Assembly (NCBI RefSeq): GCF_000769075.1
Contig: NZ_JRFC01000024.1
Span: 1 to 64,000, forward strand
Length of the DNA: 64,000 nucleotides
Direction of reading: 5' to 3'
Source of the DNA: Porphyromonas sp. COT-290 OH3588
GTDB lineage: Bacteria; Bacteroidota; Bacteroidia; Bacteroidales; Porphyromonadaceae
Shown: positions 27,676-35,379 of the stretch, one piece after another
Layout: every line of letters begins with the position of its first letter
Position numbering within the stretch: position 1 is the stretch's first letter
Made by a program: the position numbers and the translations under genes
Notes under the pieces: generated by a model
The model's input: only the letters and a program-made list of their open reading frames with translations
What the model was told of the DNA's origin: nothing
Database searches by the model: none

Positions 27676-30600
27676 ATGGCAAAAAATCTTTACTGCTTAG
27701 GAATGGCACTACTACTGACGACCCCTTGGGCTCAGGCTAGAGTGACTATCCCAGCCTCAGAGCACATCACTTTGATGCAGCAAGCCGAGAGCGTATGCCA
27801 AGGCGTGGTGAAAGATGCCAAAGGCGAACCACTCATCGGAGTCACAGTACTGGTCAAGGGAACCAATATCGGTGCTGTAACGGATCTGGACGGACAGTTC
27901 TCAATCCCCAAGGTTCAGCTCGGTAGCCAGCTAGAGTTCTCATCTATCGGGTATGTAACCCAGCAAGCGGTCTATCGAGGCCAAGCACTACAGATCGTCC
28001 TACTAGAGGATAATACACAGCTGGAGGAGCTAGTAGTCGTGGGGTATGGCGTGCAGAAGAAAGTCAATCTGACTGGAGCGGTATCCTCCGTCAAAGGCGG
28101 AGAGCTATCCCGTCGCCCTGTCACCAACGCCACCCAAAGTCTACAAGGGCTAGTCCCCGGGCTATTGGTCAGCAACAATCAGTCTGGGCGCCCCGGAGCA
28201 TCGGCCTCCCTATCCCTGCGTGGTCAAGGCAACCTATCTGGTAGCGCCAGCCCATACGTACTGGTAGACGGAGTAGAGATGAGTTTGGCGGAAGTAAACC
28301 CCAACGACATCGAAAACATCAGTGTACTCAAAGATGCCGCAGCGAGTGCTATCTACGGCGCCCGTGCCGCCTATGGAGTAATCCTTGTCACCACAAAGAG
28401 AGGAGATGTAGGCAAGATGCGCATCAGCTATCAGGGCAACGTGGGCTGGTCTACACCGACGGTACTACCCAAAATGGTCAATTCGGTAGACTTCGCTCAC
28501 TTCTGGAATGACGGTGCGACCAATGCAGGCGCACCTCGTAAGTATAGCCCAGAGCGTATAGCACTACTCGAGAAGTATATCAATGACCCCTCGAGTGTAG
28601 ACCCTTGGGCCGACCTCCCCAAAAACCACAGCATGAACCCCGCCTATGAGAATACGGAGAAGGGGATCGGCAACGTAGACTACTTCAAGCTCCACTACAA
28701 GGACTTGGCTCTCAAACACAATCACACTCTCAGCCTAAGTGGAGGGAGCAAAGCTGCCCAGTACTACGTATCTGGAGGCTACTACAATGAGCAAGGGATC
28801 CTACGCTATGCCGATATGGCATTCAGCCGATACAACTTCTCGGCCAGCCTCACCTCACAGCTCACCAAGTGGCTCAAGCTCAAGACCTCTACTAAATTCA
28901 TGCATACGGACGACCGTTCCCCATTCGGCCCGGGCGGATTGAGCAATGGATTTTTCCACAGCCTCGCTCGTTTCTTCCCGACTATCTCCGAGATCGACCC
29001 CAATGGCCGATTCACAGAGCTCAGTATGGTGCCCTATCTACAGAGCGGAACATACACTCATGGCAAAGACAACAACCTAAACCTCTCGGCAGGCATAGAG
29101 CTACAGCCGCTGAGGAACTGGTTCATCTTCCTCGACTACACGCATAGGCTCTCTCTACACGAGTACGAAGCACTCAACAAGGCTCCACTCATCTACGGAG
29201 CAGACGGCAAGTCTGTTTCTCTAGGCGTACGCTCGGAGCTTGGTATAGCTCGTGACGGCAGATTTACTCGCCAGTTCGATCGACACAAATACTCGTCGTT
29301 CAATCTGTACAGCAACTACCTCTTCTCACTAGGCGAGAAGCACGACTTCACGGTAATGGGAGGCTTCCAGCAGGAGAGCAGCCACAGCAGCTACCTCGGC
29401 AGCTCTATCACTGGGCTATTCTCCCAGACCAACCCCAACGTAGGTATGGGTACTGGCGACAAAGTGCCCACCGATGTGCGCAATGGCTGGGCTACACGAG
29501 GCTTCTTCGGCCGCCTCAACTACAGCTACGACGGCCGCTATCTACTAGAGCTCAATGGGCGCTACGACGGATCTTCCCGCTTTGCCGAGAATAGCCGCTG
29601 GGGCTTCTTCCCCTCCGCCTCGCTCGGATGGAACATACACAGGGAGCAATTTATGGAGTCGCTCTCTGGCACACTATCCAACTTCAAGCTCAGAGGTTCG
29701 TACGGTCTACTAGGCAACCAAGCTGGTGCCGCCCTATACACCTTCGCCTCTACGATGGAGCTAAGTCGTGGGCTAGGGCAATACATCTTCCCCGACGGCA
29801 GACATAGCTACACCAATGCCCCTAGAGTCATCAGCCCAACCACCACGTGGGAGAAGGTAGAGAGCATCAACGTAGGGCTAGACTTCGGCCTATGGGGGAA
29901 TAGCCTTACTGGGTCGATAGATCTCTTCCAGAGAGATACGAGAGATATGCTTGGCCCGGGGCTACCCTTCCCCGACTACTTCGGGGCAGACGCTCCCCAA
30001 ACCAACAACGCAAGTCTACGCAACAGAGGCTGGGAGCTATCGCTCGGCTATCAAGGACGGATTGGCAAAGACATCACGTATAAGGTCACGGGGATACTCT
30101 CGGACGCTACCTCTATCGTCACCAAATACGAGAACCCAACCAAGAGCGACCCACAAGGATCGTGGTACGAGGGTAGATCTGTAGGCGAGATCTGGGGATA
30201 TAGAGCCGACGGACTAATCCAAACAGCAGAAGAAGCCAAAGCCTACAATGACCAGCACGACCTCTCTTTCTTGAGCAAAAGACCTTGGACTCCGGGTGAC
30301 GTCAAGTATAGAGATCTGAACGGTGACGGTCGCATCAACAATGGCAAAAACAAAGTCGGCGACATGGGTGACCTCGATATCATCGGCGACACAACCCCTC
30401 GATACCAGTACTCGGTCAATGGTAGCATCAGCTACAAAGGACTTAGCCTGAGCTTCATGCTACAAGGCGTAGGCAAGCGGGACTGGAACCCCGGTGGGGC
30501 AGCCTACTTCTGGGGATCTGGAGCATACGCACAGGTAACGGTATTCAAAGAGCATCTAGACTACTGGAGAGAGGACAACCCCGGGGCATATTACCCCAAA

Positions 30601-30915
30601 CCCTATATCCACGGAGTGGGGGCGATCGGGTCGTTCCAGAGCAAAACCCGACAGACTTCCGACCGCTATCTACAGAATGCAGCCTATTGCCGTCTGAAAA
30701 ACCTCACCTTGAGCTACGATATTCCCCAAATGTGGGTCAATAAACTTGGCATCAACGGCCTGCAAGTCTTCTTCTCTGGAGAGAACCTGCTCACCTTCAC
30801 AAGCCTCAAGACCATGTTTGACCCAGAAGTGATTTTCGCAACAAGCGGATATAGTGCAGACAAGAACTATCCGATGAATCGCGTCCTCTCTTGTGGTCTT
30901 ACCGTTAATTTATAA
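27676..30915 (+). CDS. SusC/RagA-family TonB-linked outer-membrane protein
   Basis: A 1079-residue receptor. After the signal peptide comes a carboxypeptidase-D-regulatory-like domain (about residues 40-115: GVVKDAKGEPLIGVTVLVKG), the TonB box region EELVVVGYG, the plug domain with the SusC signature (YVLVDGVEMSLAEVNP, ENISVLKDAAASAIYGARA), and a long beta-barrel ending NRVLSCGLTVNL. It imports a polymer fragment or peptide bound by the partner SusD lipoprotein, whose gene starts 12 bases downstream. No glycosidase, sulfatase or protease gene follows, so the substrate is unknown. A RagA-like peptide importer is as likely as a glycan importer. Confidence 0.95.
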   Translation: MAKNLYCLGMALLLTTPWAQARVTIPASEHITLMQQAESVCQGVVKDAKGEPLIGVTVLVKGTNIGAVTDLDGQFSIPKVQLGSQLEFSSIGYVTQQAVYRGQALQIVLLEDNTQLEELVVVGYGVQKKVNLTGAVSSVKGGELSRRPVTNATQSLQGLVPGLLVSNNQSGRPGASASLSLRGQGNLSGSASPYVLVDGVEMSLAEVNPNDIENISVLKDAAASAIYGARAAYGVILVTTKRGDVGKMRISYQGNVGWSTPTVLPKMVNSVDFAHFWNDGATNAGAPRKYSPERIALLEKYINDPSSVDPWADLPKNHSMNPAYENTEKGIGNVDYFKLHYKDLALKHNHTLSLSGGSKAAQYYVSGGYYNEQGILRYADMAFSRYNFSASLTSQLTKWLKLKTSTKFMHTDDRSPFGPGGLSNGFFHSLARFFPTISEIDPNGRFTELSMVPYLQSGTYTHGKDNNLNLSAGIELQPLRNWFIFLDYTHRLSLHEYEALNKAPLIYGADGKSVSLGVRSELGIARDGRFTRQFDRHKYSSFNLYSNYLFSLGEKHDFTVMGGFQQESSHSSYLGSSITGLFSQTNPNVGMGTGDKVPTDVRNGWATRGFFGRLNYSYDGRYLLELNGRYDGSSRFAENSRWGFFPSASLGWNIHREQFMESLSGTLSNFKLRGSYGLLGNQAGAALYTFASTMELSRGLGQYIFPDGRHSYTNAPRVISPTTTWEKVESINVGLDFGLWGNSLTGSIDLFQRDTRDMLGPGLPFPDYFGADAPQTNNASLRNRGWELSLGYQGRIGKDITYKVTGILSDATSIVTKYENPTKSDPQGSWYEGRSVGEIWGYRADGLIQTAEEAKAYNDQHDLSFLSKRPWTPGDVKYRDLNGDGRINNGKNKVGDMGDLDIIGDTTPRYQYSVNGSISYKGLSLSFMLQGVGKRDWNPGGAAYFWGSGAYAQVTVFKEHLDYWREDNPGAYYPKPYIHGVGAIGSFQSKTRQTSDRYLQNAAYCRLKNLTLSYDIPQMWVNKLGINGLQVFFSGENLLTFTSLKTMFDPEVIFATSGYSADKNYPMNRVLSCGLTVNL

Positions 30916-30927
30916 TTTGCAACAGCG

Positions 30928-32757
30928 ATGAAACGTAACAATATAATCCTATCCCTATCCCTATCCCTGCTGGCTGCTGTCTGCACCACAGCGTGCAACA
31001 ATCTAGACCTCCAGCCAGAGGGCGTGCTGACAACCAACAGCCCCTTCATGAGTGTAGGGGAAATGCAGAACTACATCGACCAGTTCTATGAGTCGGGGCT
31101 CCGTCACCAAGGCTTCGGCCCCGGTGGTGGTGGCGGCATCGCTGGCAATGATGTGGCTAGCGACAATCTATCGGCAAGTGCTCCTAATACACGACTCAAC
31201 GGACAGCTGGCTCTAAGCAACGCCAGCAAACTCGAAGCCTACACGCAGATCCGCAATGTCAATTACCTGATTGCCAACCTTGGTCATGCAGCAGAGAAAG
31301 GGAGCGCACAGTACAACCACCTCGTAGGGGAGGCCTATTACTTCCGAGCTTGGTACTACTATCGTCTATTGGTAGACTACGGCCCCATCACTTGGCTCGA
31401 CCAACCACTAGAGGCCAAGCTAGAGGGTATAGACCGCCCTCGTGACAGCCGTACCTTTGTGGTGGACAAGATATTGGCAGATCTGGACACGGCTATCGAG
31501 AACCTAAGTGAGCAGAGTAGCTCCGCTACGATGCGGGTGCATAGAGATGTAGCACGTGCACTCAAGAGCGAGGTCGCACTCTTCGAAGCAACATGGGAGA
31601 AGTACCACAGGGCCGAGCAAGACCCATTCTTCGACCCCAGCATTACAGATGCCAAAATCAAGGACTATCTGACCCAAGCAGCCTCAGCCGCCAGAGCTAT
31701 TATGGATAGAAATGTATGGCGCATACACACGACGGGTAATCCGCTGAGCGACTATCGTGAGCTATTTGCCACGACAAATCTCTCCTCCAATAAGGAGGTG
31801 CTCTGGTTCAAGCGGTACGATGGCGACCAAGTAGGCAACAACGTCAATCGCTACCTCAACAATGGGGGCGGTAGCATCGGTGTGACGGCCTCGCTCGTAG
31901 ACGACTACCTAACCCTAGAGGGCAAACCCTTTGTAGGCGACGCCAAGCTCAACGCCAAGAAAGTCTTCGGCGAGGAGCTCAAACCTACCCTGCGTGACCC
32001 TCGCCTGTCACAAACAGTCTGTATGCCGGGGCAGAAGTTACGTCCAGATCAGCCAACCTACGTCGTACCACCTCTCAGGGGAAGCTCCTTCAACCAAAAC
32101 ATGACGGGCTACTCACTGCTTAAGCATGTGCAGATAGACTACACGGGCAATCTAGACGCAGAGTTTAAGGGGGCTACCCCGGGGATACAAGTACGCTATG
32201 CCGATGTACTGCTCAACTATGCAGAGGCCCTAGCCGAACTAGACGGAGCAGCCAATGCAGGCAAAATCGTCGAAGCCCTCCAGCCTCTTAGAGATCGTGT
32301 CGGTATGCCTAGTGTAGACTTCGACCGTGAGTACAATACCGAGGCCGACTATCCCTTCAGAGGCCTAGACAAATACATACAAGCCACTCGACGTGAGCGC
32401 CGCATAGAACAGGCTAGCGAGGGACGGCGCCTCTACGATATCTTGCGCTGGGCTGCAGCCGATGAGTTGATCGTAGGCAAGCGAGCCATGGGTGCGCTTT
32501 TCATCGGGAGCAATCTAAATGGGCACGAGAGCTACAAGGGACAGACCTTTGTCTACGACCAGCCTAAAAACAACAACCTCTTCCTCTCTGGCAAACCCGG
32601 CGACCCATATCGCTATATTCTGCCCATCAATCCAGCATCTGGCTATGAGGCAGGTTGGCAATTCGATGTGAAGCGTGACTATCTCTTGCCCATTCGCCTT
32701 GACATGATCGCTAGGACCAAAGGCAAATGGACGCAGAACCCCGGCTGGGGTATCTAA
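30928..32757 (+). CDS. SusD/RagB-family surface lipoprotein
   Basis: A 609-residue lipoprotein (lipobox-type segment CTTACNNLDLQP). The N-terminal SusD-like segment (YYFRAWYYYRLLVDYGPITW) is the conserved helix-turn region of SusD TPRs. The C-terminal part contains VRYADVLLNYAEALAEL, RRERRIEQASEGRRLYDILRW (split here by function, not by sequence) and the final IPKxxGWGI-type end (TQNPGWGI). It forms the lid of the SusC transporter encoded just upstream. A short run of CTATCC repeats occurs in the signal-peptide codons. Confidence 0.95.
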   Translation: MKRNNIILSLSLSLLAAVCTTACNNLDLQPEGVLTTNSPFMSVGEMQNYIDQFYESGLRHQGFGPGGGGGIAGNDVASDNLSASAPNTRLNGQLALSNASKLEAYTQIRNVNYLIANLGHAAEKGSAQYNHLVGEAYYFRAWYYYRLLVDYGPITWLDQPLEAKLEGIDRPRDSRTFVVDKILADLDTAIENLSEQSSSATMRVHRDVARALKSEVALFEATWEKYHRAEQDPFFDPSITDAKIKDYLTQAASAARAIMDRNVWRIHTTGNPLSDYRELFATTNLSSNKEVLWFKRYDGDQVGNNVNRYLNNGGGSIGVTASLVDDYLTLEGKPFVGDAKLNAKKVFGEELKPTLRDPRLSQTVCMPGQKLRPDQPTYVVPPLRGSSFNQNMTGYSLLKHVQIDYTGNLDAEFKGATPGIQVRYADVLLNYAEALAELDGAANAGKIVEALQPLRDRVGMPSVDFDREYNTEADYPFRGLDKYIQATRRERRIEQASEGRRLYDILRWAAADELIVGKRAMGALFIGSNLNGHESYKGQTFVYDQPKNNNLFLSGKPGDPYRYILPINPASGYEAGWQFDVKRDYLLPIRLDMIARTKGKWTQNPGWGI

Positions 32758-32789
32758 GAATCTGTCGCCAATCTCCGAGAGTGTGAATT

Positions 32790-32850
32790 CTCCGAGGGCT
32801 GTGTAAGCAACGTTCTTGCACAGCCCTCGGAGCATCTCGCATTAGTTTTT
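32790..32850 (+). terminator. Terminator of the SusC/SusD operon
   Basis: A perfect 14-bp stem (32790-32803 with 32819-32832, CTCCGAGGGCTGTG) and a 15-nt loop, followed 13 bases later by a run of six T. Confidence 0.7.
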
Positions 32851-32853
32851 TAG

Positions 32854-32861
32854 TATCTTTG
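32854..32861 (+). promoter_or_regulatory. -7 element of the cobalamin locus
   Basis: TATCTTTG immediately before the riboswitch. The predicted start near 32868 coincides with the 5' edge of the aptamer. Confidence 0.6.
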
Positions 32862-32867
32862 CCCCAG

Positions 32868-33056
32868 ATATGGTTAGTCCTATGGAGCTCTTGCGCTCTC
32901 ATGGACAAGGGAAACAGGTGTAAGCCCTGTGCAGTCGCGCTGCCGTAATTCTCCTGATCTCGAAGGTCAGAGGATACCCTCTCAGATGCCACTGCTGACT
33001 TAGCTCAGTGGGAAGGCGAGAGTGCGTTAGAGATAAGCCGGAAGACCTGCCATGTC
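32868..33056 (+). ncRNA. Cobalamin (B12) riboswitch
   Basis: Several conserved aptamer blocks are found in the right order: GGGAAACAGGTGTAAGCCC with GCAGTCGCGCTGCCGTAA (core and P4-P6), GCCACTG, GTGGGAAGGCGAG, and the B12-box-like AAGCCGGAAGACCTGCC near 33035-33051. It lies directly behind a promoter and upstream of the propeller-lipoprotein, BtuB and BtuG genes, so it should shut these off when adenosyl- or other cobalamin is plentiful. The expression platform is not obvious near the aptamer; see the hairpin at 33419-33455. Confidence 0.9.
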
Positions 33057-33418
33057 GGTCGATATTTTGTGCTTTCGCGGTATAGAGCATAAGGTTAGTA
33101 TTGAACCATCTCTAGAGGTTAAGCCCTCAACAAGAGGTTACGTTCGCTCATCAGAAGTAGGTAGTAAGCCCCCTATACCATATTATATTATATATAGGGA
33201 TCTCGAGCAACCACCAACTCCCAAACCTTACGCACGCACCTCTCGAATCCACAGTATATATCGACTCTCTTACAAGTGACCAACCTTGCTTGTGTGTTTA
33301 TATGAGCCTAAGCGCTACTAGCACGCACGGGGCATAGTCGCCGATTTGTCAAAAAAAGTGGAGTGGTATCACAGTTCCGCTATCTGGAGCCAAGCGATGT
33401 CATGACTTATACGAATAA
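33057..33418 (+). other. Long leader between the B12 aptamer and the first gene
   Basis: About 360 bases with no convincing gene. It contains several short palindromic stretches and an AT-only run (ATATTATATTATATATA near 33182). If transcription starts at 32868, the leader to the ATG at 33487 is about 620 bases, unusually long. Confidence 0.4.
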
Positions 33419-33455
33419 CTAGGAGCTAGACACTGAGCTCCTAGTATGCCTTTTT
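33419..33455 (+). terminator. Hairpin with T-run just ahead of the first cobalamin-locus gene
   Basis: The stem CTAGGAGCT/AGCTCCTAG (33419-33427 with 33436-33444) has an 8-nt loop and is followed by GTATGCCTTTTTAG. It lies 32 bases before the ATG at 33487 and downstream of the B12 riboswitch, so it could be the attenuator of the system or a processing site. Confidence 0.5.
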
Positions 33456-33486
33456 AGTAATCATTAAAATTAAAAACGAAAAAGCT

Positions 33487-34701
33487 ATGTCACTAAAGAA
33501 TCTACTACGGACGTCTTTACTAGCCTTGACACTTGGTCTAGGCCTAGCAGGCTGTCAGGCTGATGGCCCTCAAGTATCACAGAAGCCCAGCCTACCTACT
33601 CCCAATCGTCCTAGCGAAACAGGGCTAAACATCAACAACTGGGATGGAGTTTTAGTCCTCAGCGAAGGCAATATGAGCGACGGAGAAGGCGTCCTTGCCT
33701 TCATCGACAAAGCTAGCGGAGCAATCACTAGCGACGTGGTGCGTCAGGTCAACGGCAAGAGCCTAGGCAACGTGGCTCAAGATCTCTGCATCAGTAAGGA
33801 CAAGCTCTACATTGTCTGTCAGAATGGCGATAAGAGAGGTGATCTCAAACACATCAGTATCTTCGACAAGTCCTTCAAGCTACTAGACACCTTCACGCCA
33901 GATGTCATCGCTGCAAACAGCAAAGTATCGCCAACCCACCTCACGGTAGCCCACGACCTACTCTATTTCGTTACCAACGATGGTAAGCTCTACAGCCTCC
34001 CTCTGAACGCAACGGGTGCCGATCGTGAACGAGCTACACTCATCACTCAGGTTGCCAAGCCTCTATACGCTCGCCTATTTACTGTACACGAGCAGGGGGT
34101 AGAGGTCGTTTATGTAGCCGGAGCTCAGGCTTTGTATCGCATCGGCAAAGGCGGTCAAGTGGCCTCTCTAGCCTACCCCGAGGGTTATACTAGCCTCGGC
34201 ATTGCACCTTGCTACGATGTGGCGAACAAGAGTCAAGCGATTTGGATGATACAAGCCGAGAGCAAAAACAAGAAGACTCGCCTGGTGAAGGTTCAGAACC
34301 TAGAGGAAAAAGGAAGCTACGACCTAGGCGAACAGCTTGGCCTAAAGGGAGTATGGGCTGGTAGCTGCACACTCGCTGCAGCGCCTACTACAGAGGGGGC
34401 AATGATATTCTTGCGCACAGGCTCGGCTATATACAGCTTCAGCGAGCAGTCCAAGGAGCTCAAAAATATCTACTCCACTACTGAGATCCTATACGGCTAC
34501 ATAGGTGCTAGTGCGAGGAGCAAGGTAATTTATCTCTCTCAGCTACCTGCCTACAATCGCTACAAGGAGGCTAAAGTAATGGAAATGGCTTGGGATGGTA
34601 CAGCACAGAAGAGCTACCCAATCAAAAGTGAAGGGCAACCCGACGGCCTATACACTCCTTTCTGCGCCCTAATCTACCCAATAAGTAGCAGCCTCTACTA
34701 A
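33487..34701 (+). CDS. Beta-propeller surface lipoprotein (DUF5074/BtuG-like) of the B12 locus
   Basis: A 404-residue lipoprotein (lipobox LGLAGC). Repeated propeller blades appear as VLVLSEGNMSDGEGVLAFI, LGNVAQDLCISKDKLYIVCQNG and HLTVAHDLLYFVTNDGKLY. The N-terminal blade motif (EGNMxxxxGxLxFID) resembles the cobalamin-binding surface propeller BtuG of Bacteroides. Being the first gene after the B12 riboswitch, it probably helps capture cobalamin at the surface. It is distinct from the larger BtuG-like protein at 37367, so the locus carries two propellers. Confidence 0.75.
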   Translation: MSLKNLLRTSLLALTLGLGLAGCQADGPQVSQKPSLPTPNRPSETGLNINNWDGVLVLSEGNMSDGEGVLAFIDKASGAITSDVVRQVNGKSLGNVAQDLCISKDKLYIVCQNGDKRGDLKHISIFDKSFKLLDTFTPDVIAANSKVSPTHLTVAHDLLYFVTNDGKLYSLPLNATGADRERATLITQVAKPLYARLFTVHEQGVEVVYVAGAQALYRIGKGGQVASLAYPEGYTSLGIAPCYDVANKSQAIWMIQAESKNKKTRLVKVQNLEEKGSYDLGEQLGLKGVWAGSCTLAAAPTTEGAMIFLRTGSAIYSFSEQSKELKNIYSTTEILYGYIGASARSKVIYLSQLPAYNRYKEAKVMEMAWDGTAQKSYPIKSEGQPDGLYTPFCALIYPISSSLY

Positions 34702-34706
34702 ACTAG

Positions 34707-34985
34707 GGACAAATTATTCTACCACTGATCGAGGAGGTCGGGGCTAGAGGGTTTTACTTCGCCAAGGCACTCGAGCAGATATCTCTGCCAAATATCAAGA
34801 AGATTGGGAAGGTGGCTTTCGGCACCTCCGGCGTCAAAACTCTTGAGCTTGGTGACACTCCTCCCTAGATAGGCCAAAAGATATTCTCCCAGAAGGTAAC
34901 GATCGTTGTCCTCCCCCCAGAAAAGTATGCCGAGTGGGTTAAGAAGCACAATTTCAATGTGCATATTGCCCCAAAAGGCGAGTAA
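34707..34985 (+). pseudogene. Decayed fragment of a BspA-type LRR_5 protein
   Basis: The plus-strand frame starting at 34707 reads two LRR_5-like repeats (LPLIEEVGARGFYF, LEQISLPNIKKIGKVAF, VKTLELGDTPP). It then hits TAG at 34866-34868 and continues in the same frame with a typical BspA-type ending (VTIVVLPPEKYAEWV) to TAA at 34983. There is no start or signal peptide. This is a relic of a surface LRR protein, sitting between the first and second genes of the B12 locus. Confidence 0.7.
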
Positions 34986-35207
34986 CAACTGACGAAGCCC
35001 TTTCTGAAATATGACACCATCTCTCGATCGCTAGCAGAGTCTACTCCTAGAGCCTTGACCCTGCTGGCGATTGAGATTTCAAGCATACGATGCATATCAA
35101 TCGTATTCCCTCCGTCAAGGAACATACATTCTTTGTGAATCAACAATCCAATCTTTGTAAAATAAAATCGAACTCATCGGCTTGTAAACTTTGGAGGTAG
35201 TTTAGAT

Positions 35208-35270
35208 CTATATAGAGCAAACCTATCTCCATATAGAGCAAAGCTTCCTCTATATAAAGCAAGGCTTGCT
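35208..35270. repeat. Three 21-bp tandem units
   Basis: Three imperfect 21-base units with the shared core ATATAGAGCAAA or close variants, at 35208-35228, 35229-35249 and 35250-35270. On the minus strand they encode heptads such as ALLYIEE, ALLYMEI and GLLYIDL within a frame without a credible start. They lie in the gap between the LRR relic and btuB. The rest of 34986-35379 shows no gene. Confidence 0.7.
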
Positions 35271-35379
35271 CCCAAAAACAGGCTGGTGCCCGAGCAGGTT
35301 TGTTCACACGAACAGACAACTTACTTAGGCTAACCACCGACCAAGCAATACGGTCTATGATACCACTATCTAACGTGCA

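Noticed and set aside
33052-33279. A 75-codon frame right after the B12 aptamer
   Set aside because: No ribosome-binding site, starts inside the aptamer's closing stem and has no recognisable features; considered leader RNA.
34719-34988. A minus-strand 89-codon frame opposite the LRR relic
   Set aside because: The plus strand clearly shows LRR_5 repeats and a BspA-type tail, so this is the mirror frame.
35208-35270. A possible small CRISPR array
   Set aside because: The units are contiguous 21-bp tandem repeats with no spacers, and no cas gene is present.
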